DNA of 34,126 nucleotides, taken from JACRBK01 sp964427955. Lineage in GTDB: Bacteria; Chloroflexota; Anaerolineae; Aggregatilineales; Aggregatilineaceae. Positions 8,323-16,800 of this stretch are shown here, in pieces; position 1 is the stretch's first letter; every line of letters begins with the position of its first letter. The stretch covers positions 1 to 34,126 of the forward strand of contig CAYRWY010000015.1 in NCBI GenBank assembly GCA_964427955.1. Direction: 5' to 3'. The translations under genes were made by a program, and so were the position numbers. Under the pieces are notes generated by a model that was not told the origin of the DNA, ran no database searches, and saw only the letters and a program-made list of their open reading frames with translations.

Positions 8323-8928
8323 ATGTCCCGACTCGCGGTGGCCGTCATGGCCGGTGGAAAAAGTTCCCGAATGGGCACGGACAAATCCTTTGTGCCGCTG
8401 CTCGGCAAGCCGATGATCGAGCATGTCCTGGCGCGTGTCTCCGCCCTGGGCCAGGTGGAAACCCTGCTGATCACCAACCACCCGGAGGAGTACGAGCACC
8501 TTCATCTGCGCATGTTTGCGGATGTCATCCCCGACAAAGGCGCGCTGGGCGGCATCTACACCGCCTTGTATTTCAGCCTCAGCGATTATGTCCTCGTCGT
8601 GGCCTGTGACATGCCCTTTCTGAATCCCGATCTGCTCCGTTATATGATCGGGTTGATCGACGAAGAGGGCGGGCCGTATGACGTCATCATCCCGCGTGTG
8701 GACGGCCATCCCCAGGGGCTGCACGCCATCTACCGCAAAACCTGCTTGCGCCCGATCGATCATCAGCTCGCGGCGGACCGTCTGAAAGTCGTCGGTTTTC
8801 ACGACCGCGTCCACGTGCGTTATCTCGATCCGGACGAATACGCCGCGCTCGATCCCCAGGGTTTCTCCTTTCAGAACATCAACACGCCGGACGAACTGCG
8901 CGCCGCCGGCAGTCTGCCCTCAGCGTAG
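8323..8928 (+). CDS. mobA: Molybdenum cofactor guanylyltransferase
   Basis: MobA transfers GMP from GTP to molybdopterin to make the guanine dinucleotide form of the molybdenum cofactor. The 201-residue product starts MSRLAVAVMAGGKSSRMGTD, containing the nucleotidyltransferase signature LAGGxSxRMGxDK. It also has the internal GALGGIYTAL and the metal-binding aspartate segment VVACDMPFLN typical of MobA. It ends with FQNINTPDEL, also common in the family. A related molybdopterin cytidylyltransferase or a sugar nucleotidyltransferase is less likely given the RMGTDK motif and the length. No other molybdenum gene lies in the window. The last 9 bp overlap the convergent membrane protein gene. Confidence 0.88.
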   Translation: MSRLAVAVMAGGKSSRMGTDKSFVPLLGKPMIEHVLARVSALGQVETLLITNHPEEYEHLHLRMFADVIPDKGALGGIYTALYFSLSDYVLVVACDMPFLNPDLLRYMIGLIDEEGGPYDVIIPRVDGHPQGLHAIYRKTCLRPIDHQLAADRLKVVGFHDRVHVRYLDPDEYAALDPQGFSFQNINTPDELRAAGSLPSA

Positions 8929-11190
8929 CAGGTCGATCAGTTCGGGATCGGGACTCAAGACGACCAGCGGCGGGAGCAGCGTGCCCGGCACGCGCAGCCG
9001 CAAGAACTGGTAGTAGGCGACGTCGCTGCCGTAGGGCAGCAGTGATCCGGTGTCGTCCGGCCAGATTTCCTGCTGGGCCGACTTCCGGTAAGCGTCCGCC
9101 TGTGCCTGATCGCCTTGCGCCGCCGCCAGATCGGACTTCACCACGTCGATCCACGCCCGATCCATGCGATTTTGCGCTAACACCTGCGCCGCGTCGAGAT
9201 ATTCCTGCGCGCGTTCGAAGTTCCCGCCCTGGATGAACAGCCGCGCCAGCCGGGCATACGGTCCCGGCTCCGTCGGATCGCGGTCGATAGTCGCTTCGAG
9301 CACGCGGATCGCTTCCTCCGGCTGTTTCGCCTGCCACAGCGCCACCGCCTGCATGTAGGGCGTCGGGGCCGCCGGATGATCCGCCAGCATGTCCCGGCGC
9401 AGCTCGGAGGCGATCCAGGTGTGGGTGTTCGCCCAGACCGGGGCGAGCGCCAGCGTGTGCTGGTAGGCCGCGCGCGCCCGGTCCGGCTGTCCCGCCATTT
9501 CGTGATAGAACCCCAGGTTGAACCACAGATCCGGCGAGTCCGGAGCATAATGAACCGCCTGGATCAGCGAAGCCAGCGCCGCTTCCCGGTCGCCAGCCTG
9601 CCAGTACAGCACCGCCAGGTTGGCCCACCAGTCGGCGTGCGGCGGCTCGGCGTCCAGCGCCCGCCGGTACGCGGCGATCCCGTCCGGCAGGCAGTCGCCT
9701 TCTCCTTGCGCCACCAGCAGCCCGCAGGCGTAGCCGTACTCGGCCTGGTAGAGCGGCAGCGGTTGGGCCTCGGCGGCCTGCCGCAGTGCGTCCACGCCGC
9801 GCTGGGTGCTGCCGTCGATCAGCCAGCGTTCCCCGTCGAGATACCGGGTGTAGTGGTGCGCTGACCATCCCCCGGTGATCAGGAGCAGGCCCCACAGCAG
9901 CGTGACTCCAGGCCGGTAAAGTCGTCGGAGGCGCGTCGGCGGGGCAGGCGGCTGGTGATCGGGCGCGATCCCGGCGGCGAGGAGGCCCAGCATCAGCAGG
10001 AATACCGCCGGAAACAGCGACGGCATATCGACCAACTGCTGCGCGCCAAAGGCGACCACCCCCGCTCCACACGCCGCCACGTAGGCTCGCGCCTCCGGGT
10101 CCGCGGTTTGCCTCAACCGTCGCCCGCTCCGCCGGACGATGACGGCCACCGTCACGCCCAGCGCGATCAGGCCCGGTAAGCCCAGTTCCGCCGCGACGTT
10201 CAGGATCAGGTTATGGGCATGGGCGTGCGGCTGATCGGGGGGGATCGAGCGATGTTCCGCCAGGGTCAGACCGTAGGTGAATGGCCCGGTGCCGGTCAGC
10301 GGATGATCGCGGAACGAGCGCCAGGCGATCTCGTAGAAAGCCAGGCGTGAGCCGGTTTCGCGCCGGGGCGTGCGAAAGGCGCTGAACGCGATCACACCCA
10401 GCAGCGCGATCCCGACAGCGGCCAGGATTAACGCTGCACGTGCCCGGCGTGATCGCCCGGTCTCGCGCAGGATAGCGAGCAGCCGCCCGGTCTGGTTTCC
10501 CGTCAGCATTCCGTAGGCGGCCATTCCAGCCAGCGCCGCCAGCCACGCGCCGCGCGAATAGGTCAGGAAAAGCACGGCCAGCGCCGCCAGGGTCCAGATC
10601 GCCCACAGGACGCGATCCGGACGGCGCGCGGCCCACCGCCGCCGCTGCCAACCGAGAGGGATCAGTATCGCCAATACAGCGCCCAGGGCGTTGGGGTTGC
10701 CGAGCGCACTCGGCGGGCGGGGTGGGGCGAACGCTACTCTCACCTTGAGAGCCGCCCACGCCGGAAACCAGTCCGCCACCTGGAGGAGCGCCAGCAACAT
10801 CAGCGGCACCGCCGTCAGCAGCGCCGCGTCCGTGATCCACCGGCCCGGCAGCCCGCGCTGCCGCAGATCCACCAGGATCAGCCACAGTCCCGCATACAAT
10901 CCCGCGTACCACAGGCCGGTGTACGCTCGCTCCGAGGGATGCGCCAGGATCGCGACCGCATACGCCGCGCCCCAGCAGAGCAGGGGGTAGCCGAGCAGAA
11001 GACTGGACGCTCCTGGGGGATACCGCCAGATGACCAGCAGCCATATCGCTACGGCGAGGGTCAGGAGCATCAGGGAAAACTGTTGGAGCGAGCCGATCAG
11101 GAGACCGTTGAAGGTGCCGCCCAGCGTCAGGACGTACGCCGCCACCAGCAGCACCGCCGCGCGTCCTGGCAAGGCCCGGCGCTCTACCAT
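8920..11190 (-). CDS. O-antigen-ligase-like polytopic membrane protein with C-terminal TPR domain
   Basis: The 756-residue product has about a dozen hydrophobic segments in the first 450 residues. It has the Wzy_C/O-antigen ligase signature loop GTGPFTYGLTLAEH followed by HAHNLILNVAAELGLPGLIA (around residues 310-345). This family joins or polymerises glycans on the outer side of the cytoplasmic membrane. After the last membrane segment comes a soluble C-terminal part of about 300 residues with tetratricopeptide-like repeats (PDLWFNLGFYHEMAGQPDRA, TEPGPYARLARLFIQGGNFE). WaaL/Wzy-TPR fusions are common in phyla without classical LPS, where the target may be an S-layer or cell-surface glycan. 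The specific substrate cannot be read from the sequence. The gene follows the FHA gene by 9 bp and is probably cotranscribed with it. Its 3' end overlaps mobA by 9 bp. Confidence 0.8.
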   Translation of the reverse strand: MVERRALPGRAAVLLVAAYVLTLGGTFNGLLIGSLQQFSLMLLTLAVAIWLLVIWRYPPGASSLLLGYPLLCWGAAYAVAILAHPSERAYTGLWYAGLYAGLWLILVDLRQRGLPGRWITDAALLTAVPLMLLALLQVADWFPAWAALKVRVAFAPPRPPSALGNPNALGAVLAILIPLGWQRRRWAARRPDRVLWAIWTLAALAVLFLTYSRGAWLAALAGMAAYGMLTGNQTGRLLAILRETGRSRRARAALILAAVGIALLGVIAFSAFRTPRRETGSRLAFYEIAWRSFRDHPLTGTGPFTYGLTLAEHRSIPPDQPHAHAHNLILNVAAELGLPGLIALGVTVAVIVRRSGRRLRQTADPEARAYVAACGAGVVAFGAQQLVDMPSLFPAVFLLMLGLLAAGIAPDHQPPAPPTRLRRLYRPGVTLLWGLLLITGGWSAHHYTRYLDGERWLIDGSTQRGVDALRQAAEAQPLPLYQAEYGYACGLLVAQGEGDCLPDGIAAYRRALDAEPPHADWWANLAVLYWQAGDREAALASLIQAVHYAPDSPDLWFNLGFYHEMAGQPDRARAAYQHTLALAPVWANTHTWIASELRRDMLADHPAAPTPYMQAVALWQAKQPEEAIRVLEATIDRDPTEPGPYARLARLFIQGGNFERAQEYLDAAQVLAQNRMDRAWIDVVKSDLAAAQGDQAQADAYRKSAQQEIWPDDTGSLLPYGSDVAYYQFLRLRVPGTLLPPLVVLSPDPELIDLLR

Positions 11191-11199
11191 GTAGGGCCG

Positions 11200-12207
11200 C
11201 TAGTCGCGAGGCGTGTCGGAGATCTGGAGGCTGCTGTCGAGCAGGGTCCGCAGCGGCTCCAACAGCTTCTGCGAATGTTCCACGACCTGATCTCCCGTCA
11301 GCGTGGGTCTGACTTTGGAGACGAGCACCTGCGCCAGCCGGATCTGTTCTTCACGCACCGGTTTGCTGGGGCTGTCTCCCGGTTCGGTCGGGGGAGGCGT
11401 CTCGTGGGGGCGCGTCTTGCCTGGCTGTTCGCGCTTTTGGGGATCGATGTGTTCTTTCGTCAGGTTCACGGCATCCAGCGTGCCATCCAGTTTCACCTGG
11501 ACGATATTCTTGGGTTCCGAGGTGATGCTGCGAATGATGATGTCCGACGGGTTGCGCTCCAAAATCGCATCGATCACGTGCTGGACTTCCGCCAGCGCCT
11601 TGAGATACGGGCTGACGCACTGCTCCAGGTACTGGGGGGTCAGCAAGGGGGTCGTCGAGGCTGGCTGCCTGTGATCCTCCAGGTAAAGGGAAGTCACTAC
11701 CGAGAAATACACGAACATGATCAGGTTGCCGAGCCGGACCTGATCCCCGCCTTGCAGCGGATAGGGCTGGTTAGGCCGCAGCTTGTTCTCGTTGACCCAC
11801 GTGCCGTTCGTGCTGTTGAGATCCTCAAGGGTATAGCCTTCATCCTTGAAGCTGATGATTGCGTGGCGGCGCGATACGCCCAGCAGGTGCCCGTTGAATT
11901 TCGTCATGTCTACGGTGGGCGCCGATTCGTTGGGCATACGCCGTCCCAGCACGATGTCCCCGTGTTTGCGGATCACCATCGGCTCGGCGTAGCCGGCCAC
12001 GATAAAGGTGACGACTCCGGGCGAGGGCTTTTGGACGGTGCTTTTGTCGACCGGGCGGGTCGTGGGCGATCCAGGCTCGATGAGCTGCGTGGCAACCGGA
12101 ATGGTTCTGAGCAAAGGGGAACCACAGCGCCCGCAGTACTCAGTGGTTTTTTCGTTGGGATACTGGCAGTTTGGGCAGATCAATATGTCACTGGATTGGC
12201 TGGCCAT
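11200..12207 (-). CDS. Zinc-ribbon and FHA-domain protein
   Basis: FHA domains bind phosphothreonine peptides, usually on substrates of Hanks-type Ser/Thr kinases. The 335-residue protein has an N-terminal zinc ribbon with C11-x2-C14 and C25-x2-C28 (ICPNCQYP, EYCGRCGS). The FHA domain follows at about residues 75-165 and keeps the phosphopeptide-binding residues: LGRR (87-90), SRRH (112-115) and NSTNGTWVN (131-139). The C-terminal 170 residues are of unknown fold, with a proline-rich acidic stretch, and show no enzyme signature. ATG 12207 is preferred over the upstream GTG 12216, because AGGTGGGGAAG lies directly before this ATG. A kinase gene lies 1.6 kb away on the other strand. A functional link is plausible but not shown. 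The gene probably leads an operon with the O-antigen-ligase-like gene. Confidence 0.85.
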   Translation of the reverse strand: MASQSSDILICPNCQYPNEKTTEYCGRCGSPLLRTIPVATQLIEPGSPTTRPVDKSTVQKPSPGVVTFIVAGYAEPMVIRKHGDIVLGRRMPNESAPTVDMTKFNGHLLGVSRRHAIISFKDEGYTLEDLNSTNGTWVNENKLRPNQPYPLQGGDQVRLGNLIMFVYFSVVTSLYLEDHRQPASTTPLLTPQYLEQCVSPYLKALAEVQHVIDAILERNPSDIIIRSITSEPKNIVQVKLDGTLDAVNLTKEHIDPQKREQPGKTRPHETPPPTEPGDSPSKPVREEQIRLAQVLVSKVRPTLTGDQVVEHSQKLLEPLRTLLDSSLQISDTPRD

Positions 12208-12314
12208 CTTCCCCACCTGGCACCATTAAAATGGACTGAATATTCCCCGCGAAACTCAAGTTCCATTTAAGAGGATTTTACTGCTTAACCTTGCACGAAC
12301 CTATACTCCTAAAT

Positions 12315-12330
12315 ATTTTTCACGAAAAAT
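12315..12330. repeat. Perfect inverted repeat upstream of the SH3 protein promoter
   Basis: ATTTTTC-AC-GAAAAAT, with 7-bp arms and a 2-bp spacer, ends 7 bp before the -35 box of the predicted promoter at 12338. Its position between two divergent genes suits an operator or UP-like element, but AT-rich palindromes also arise by chance. Confidence 0.4.
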
Positions 12331-12337
12331 TCATAAT

Positions 12338-12364
12338 TTGACCTTGCGCTGATTGTGATATAAT
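12338..12364 (+). promoter_or_regulatory. Predicted sigma70-type promoter for the secreted SH3 protein
   Basis: TTGACC (12338-12343) and a perfect TATAAT (12359-12364) are 15 bp apart, slightly short, in a clearly AT-rich stretch. The transcript would start near 12371. AGGTG (12394-12398) precedes the ATG at 12403. The rest of the 12208-12402 intergenic region shows no gene. Confidence 0.55.
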
Positions 12365-12402
12365 GGATTGAGAATAATCAAATATCCAGTAATAGGTGTA
12401 TC

Positions 12403-13716
12403 ATGCGGCGAATTCTTGCGATTACCTTAATTCTTGGTCTGAGCGTCTTCTTTGTGGCTTCGGGCCAACCCTCGAGGGCGATGCCGCCGGAGCGGGAGGA
12501 TGAATGCTCGACTCTCGTAAGCAAGGCGCTGGCCGTGATGGATGATCTGTGCCAGACCCTGGGCCGGAACCAGGCGTGCTACGGTCACACCAACCTTCAG
12601 GCCCAACCCCAACCGAATGCACCGCATTTCGAGTTTACTCACGAAGGTGATATTGCCGATGTCGCCCTGATGCAGTCCCTGCGTCTTGGGGCGATGGACA
12701 CCGCCTCCAACGCCTGGGGCGTGGCTCTGATGAGGCTTCAGACCAGCATCCCGGACAGCCAGCCGGACCGGAATGTCACCTTGCTGATGTTTGGCGACGT
12801 GGAGGTTCAGAACCGGATGACTGAGGTTACCAATCCTCAGGTCGTTACGGTCACGGCAGAGCGCAACCTCAACGTGCGGCAGTTGCCTGCCTCCGACGCC
12901 TGGATCGTCGGCTCCATTCCGCCGGGTGAGAGTCTCACGGCCACCGGGCGCGTGGAAGATGGGTCGTGGGTGCGGGTGAGCCTGCCCGACAACAAGGGCA
13001 CCGGGTGGGTGGCAAGCTGGCTGGTGGACAGCCCGGATGGTCTCGACAATCTGACAGTCGTCGATCCTGCTTCGAAGGTGTACGGCCCCATGCAGGCGTT
13101 CTATCTCAAGAGCGGCCAGAACGACTCCATGTGCGCCAAGGCGCCCGACAGCGGTCTGCTGATCCAGACGCCCGAAGGGGTGGCCGAAGTGTCCCTGCTG
13201 ATCAATGAAGTGGACATCCAGATCGGTTCGACCGTGTATTTCCAGGCCCAGCCGGGTGGCGACATGACCATTCGGGTAGTGGAGGGGGCCGCTCAGGCTA
13301 CTGCCGCGGGGATTACGTACCGCGTGATTGCGGGCACCGAAACGACCATCCCGATGGACGAGAACCTCAATCCCGCGGGACCGCCTTCCGCGCCGCGCCC
13401 CTATGATATGTCCGAGGTCCAGGCGCTGCCCATGAACAGCCTGGAGCGCAAGGTCCAGATCCATCCTCCGGCCACTCCGGCGGAGCTGGCGACTATTCCG
13501 CCGCCCACCCAGGCGCTGGTCGTCGAGGGGGGCGCGCCCGCCGCGGGGGCAGAAGGGACGCCTGCCGCGCCCGGTGTTGAGCCTGCTGCCGCGCCGACCA
13601 GCGACCCTGCGACGGTCATGGTTACCATCTGCCATAACGGCAATACCATGACCGTGAGCGAGGATGCCCTGGCGGCCCACCTGGCGCACGGGGATGCCAT
13701 CGGTCCCTGCCCGTAA
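12403..13716 (+). CDS. Secreted protein with SH3b domain, FecR-like region and Cys/His C-terminal motif
   Basis: The 437-residue protein starts with a signal peptide (hydrophobic residues 4-20, likely cleaved after SRA at about 26). A Cys-containing N-terminal region of unknown fold is followed by an SH3b domain at about residues 145-205 (ERNLNVRQLPASDAWIVGSI, then GWVASWLV), a fold that often binds cell-wall peptides or glycans. Residues 225-310 resemble FecR-type beta repeats (TPEGVAEVSLL, MTIRVVEGAAQ). A low-complexity Ala/Pro linker leads to a 30-residue tail with C410, H411, H426, H429, D431 and C436, in the pattern CHxGxxxxVxxxAxxAHLxHGD...C. This tail resembles one I recall at the ends of other secreted bacterial proteins. 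Its role is unknown, though the residues could bind metal. It has its own promoter and terminator. No enzymatic function is claimed. Confidence 0.75.
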   Translation: MRRILAITLILGLSVFFVASGQPSRAMPPEREDECSTLVSKALAVMDDLCQTLGRNQACYGHTNLQAQPQPNAPHFEFTHEGDIADVALMQSLRLGAMDTASNAWGVALMRLQTSIPDSQPDRNVTLLMFGDVEVQNRMTEVTNPQVVTVTAERNLNVRQLPASDAWIVGSIPPGESLTATGRVEDGSWVRVSLPDNKGTGWVASWLVDSPDGLDNLTVVDPASKVYGPMQAFYLKSGQNDSMCAKAPDSGLLIQTPEGVAEVSLLINEVDIQIGSTVYFQAQPGGDMTIRVVEGAAQATAAGITYRVIAGTETTIPMDENLNPAGPPSAPRPYDMSEVQALPMNSLERKVQIHPPATPAELATIPPPTQALVVEGGAPAAGAEGTPAAPGVEPAAAPTSDPATVMVTICHNGNTMTVSEDALAAHLAHGDAIGPCP

Positions 13717-13739
13717 GTAGCACCGGATCTTTGAGGCCA

Positions 13740-13771
13740 ACGCACCTGTGTCAACTCCAGGTGCGTTTTTT
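13740..13771 (+). terminator. Rho-independent terminator after the secreted SH3 protein
   Basis: A 9-bp perfect stem ACGCACCTG / CAGGTGCGT (13740-13748, 13758-13766) with a 9-nt loop is followed by a T-rich run. It separates this gene from the kinase gene downstream, which must have its own promoter or depend on read-through. Confidence 0.9.
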
Positions 13772-13824
13772 ATTTTCAAGGTAAAGTGCTACAGTTCTAG
13801 AAAATCGTTGTGGGCGAGGGGAAA

Positions 13825-16800
13825 ATGGCCGATCTCAACGGACAAGAGATCAGAGGATATGTCATCCAGGAATTGATCGCCACCGGGGGCTTCGCCGCGG
13901 TGTATCGGGCGCTTCAAACAGCGGTCGGTCGCGAAGTGGCGATCAAGGTAGTGCTCCCGAAATATGCGAATAACCCGGACTTCGTGCGCCGCTTCGAGGT
14001 CGAGGCGCAGTTGGTGGCCCGTCTGGATCACCTCCATATCGTGCCGCTGTATGACTACTGGCGCGAGCCGAATAACGCCTATCTGGTGATGCGCTGGCTG
14101 CGCGGCGGCAATCTCCTCCGCTCGATTCAGCGCCACGGACCCTGGGAATTGTTGGCCACCGCGCGGCTGCTGGATCAGGTGACCGCGGCGCTGACGGCGG
14201 CCCACCGGCACGGGGTCATTCACCAGGACTTGACTCCGGCCAATATTCTACTGGACGAAGAAAATAATGCTTACCTGGCCGATTTTGGCATCGCGCACGA
14301 TCTGATCCGGAACCTGGCAAAAATCGAGCTGGAAGACCAGCGCCTCTACGGCTCGCCGTCATACATCGCGCCCGAGCGGGTGCGTCGCGAACCGGTCAGC
14401 CCTCAAACGGATATCTACAGCCTGGGCATCATTCTGTACCAGATCCTGACCGGTGATCTGCCCTTCAAAGCCCCCACCGATACGACGCTGATCTCCAAAC
14501 ACCTCACCGAGCCGATCCCGCCCTTGCAGCTCCACCGGGCCGATCTGCCCGACGAACTCAATTCGATCATTCTGCGGGCTGCGGCCAAAGACCCCAAGGA
14601 TCGCTACACCACGGCGCTGAGTCTCGCGGGCGATTTTCGCCGTCTGCTGGTGGACCTCGAAGGGGGAACTGAATTTCCCTACTATGCCGAAGGCCCTTTG
14701 GCGGAGAGTGTCCCCGTGCGGCGCGAACGCACCCTGGTGATTGACGGCACGTCCACGCTGGCCGTGAATGCCTTGCAGCCCGCCAACCCCTACAAAGGGC
14801 TGCGTCCCTTTGATGAGGCCGATGCCAAAGACTTTTTCGGTCGGGATCGTTTTGTCCAGCGGCTGGTTGGCCGCCTGGCCGAAGATGTCGAAGGCTCCCG
14901 CTTCCTGGCCGTCGTGGGACCGAGCGGCAGCGGCAAGTCGAGCGTGGTCAAAGCCGGGCTGGTGCCTGCGCTGCGCCGCGGTCCGCTGCCCGGCTCCAAC
15001 CGCTGGTTCGTCGCCAAAATGGTTCCGGGTGATCGTCCCTTCCAGGAATTGGAATGGGCCTTGTTGAGTGTGGCCTTTGGGGATACGACCTCGTTCTTTG
15101 ACCAGCTTCGCGAGGGTCCGCAGGGATTGGGAACGGTCGTCAAAGGCATCTTGCCGGAGACCGAGTCCCAGGTCCTGCTGGTGATCGATCAGTTCGAGGA
15201 ACTCTTTACCCTGGTGCAGGATGAGGCCGAACGGACCCTGTTTCTGCAAAGCCTGCACGCCGCGGTCGCCGATCCGGCCAGCCAACTGCGTGTAGTCATT
15301 ACCCTGCGCGCCGATTTTTATGATCGTCCCCTGTTATATCCGGGCTTCGGAGAACTCGTCCGCAACCGGACCGAGGTGGTGCTGCCTCTCACGCCGGGCG
15401 AGATTCAGGAAGTGATCCTCAGCCCCGCCGAGCAGGCGCATCTGGTCCTGGAACCCGACCTGGTGGCCGAAGTGGTCTCCGATGTGACCACTCAGCCAGG
15501 GGCACTGCCCCTGCTGCAATACACGCTGACCGAACTGTTCGAGCAGCGTACCGAGTATGTGTTGACGCTGCTCAGCTACCGGTCCAGCGGTGGTGTCTTA
15601 GGGACGTTGGCGCGTCGTGCTGAAGAAATCTACACCGGCCTGGACCCGGCCCAACAGGCGGTCGCGCGCCAGTTGTTCCTCCGTCTCGTCAACCTGGGGG
15701 AAGAGGGGGAGGAAACGCGGCGGCGCGTCCGGTGGGCCGAATTGACGTCGATTGCGAAGGTCGATCGGGCGGTCATGCAGACCGTGCTGGACACTTTTGG
15801 CCGCTTCCGCCTGCTGACGTTCGACCGCGATGCGGCGACGCGTGAACCTACCGTCGAAGTCGCCCACGAAGCGTTGCTGCGCCAATGGGCCAGGCTGCGC
15901 GAGTGGCTGGCTGAAGATCGCGAGAGTCTGTTAGCCCAACGGCGGCTGGCGCTGTCCGCGGAAGAGTGGATCAAGTCGGATCGCCACAACAGTTTCCTGA
16001 CCGGGGGCGCGCGTCTGGTCCAGTTCGAGCAGCTCCTTTCGTCCGAGACCCTGAGCCTGACGGACCATGAGTTGGAATACTTGCAGACCAGCATCGCCGC
16101 GCGGCAGCGGGCCGTGCGCTGGCGCCGGTTGGCAGTGGCCGGACTGGCCGTGGCGGCGTTGGTCTTCCTGGTGCTGGCGATCTTTGCGCTGGATCGACAG
16201 CGTCAGGCGGACAAGGCGCGCCATGAGGCCCTGGTCGAACGCGACCGCGCCGACGAGCAGTCCCAGGTCTCCCGCTCGCGGGAGCTGGCCATGACCGCGC
16301 TCACCCAGCAGGATCAGCTTGATCTGAGTCTGCTGCTCGGCGTCGAAGCCTTCAAGGTGCGGGACACCCTGGAGGCGCGCGACAGTCTGCTGACGGCCCT
16401 GGGGTCGGCACCGTATCTGGTGACGTTCTTGCACGACAATACCTCGCCGGTGCGCGCCGTGGCCTTCAGCCCGGATGGGACGCGGCTGGCCTCGTCCAGC
16501 CGGGACGGGATGGTGGTTCTGTGGGATGCGGCCTCCCATCGTTCGCTCCTCCAATTTGTGGCCTCGCAGGGCGACCGGATCAACGCGCTGGCTTTCAGCC
16601 CGGATGGGGCACGGCTGGCCACCGGGGGCGATGCGGGGCTGATCCAGCTTTGGGATGCCAATACTGGCTCGGCAATCGGGTCCTCCTGGACCGGGCACGA
16701 GGGCGCCATCTGGAGCCTGACCTTTAGCCCGGACGGGGCGCGGCTGGTGTCAGGCGGCGCCGACGGCACGATCCGGCAGTGGGATGCCGGGACCGGGGAG

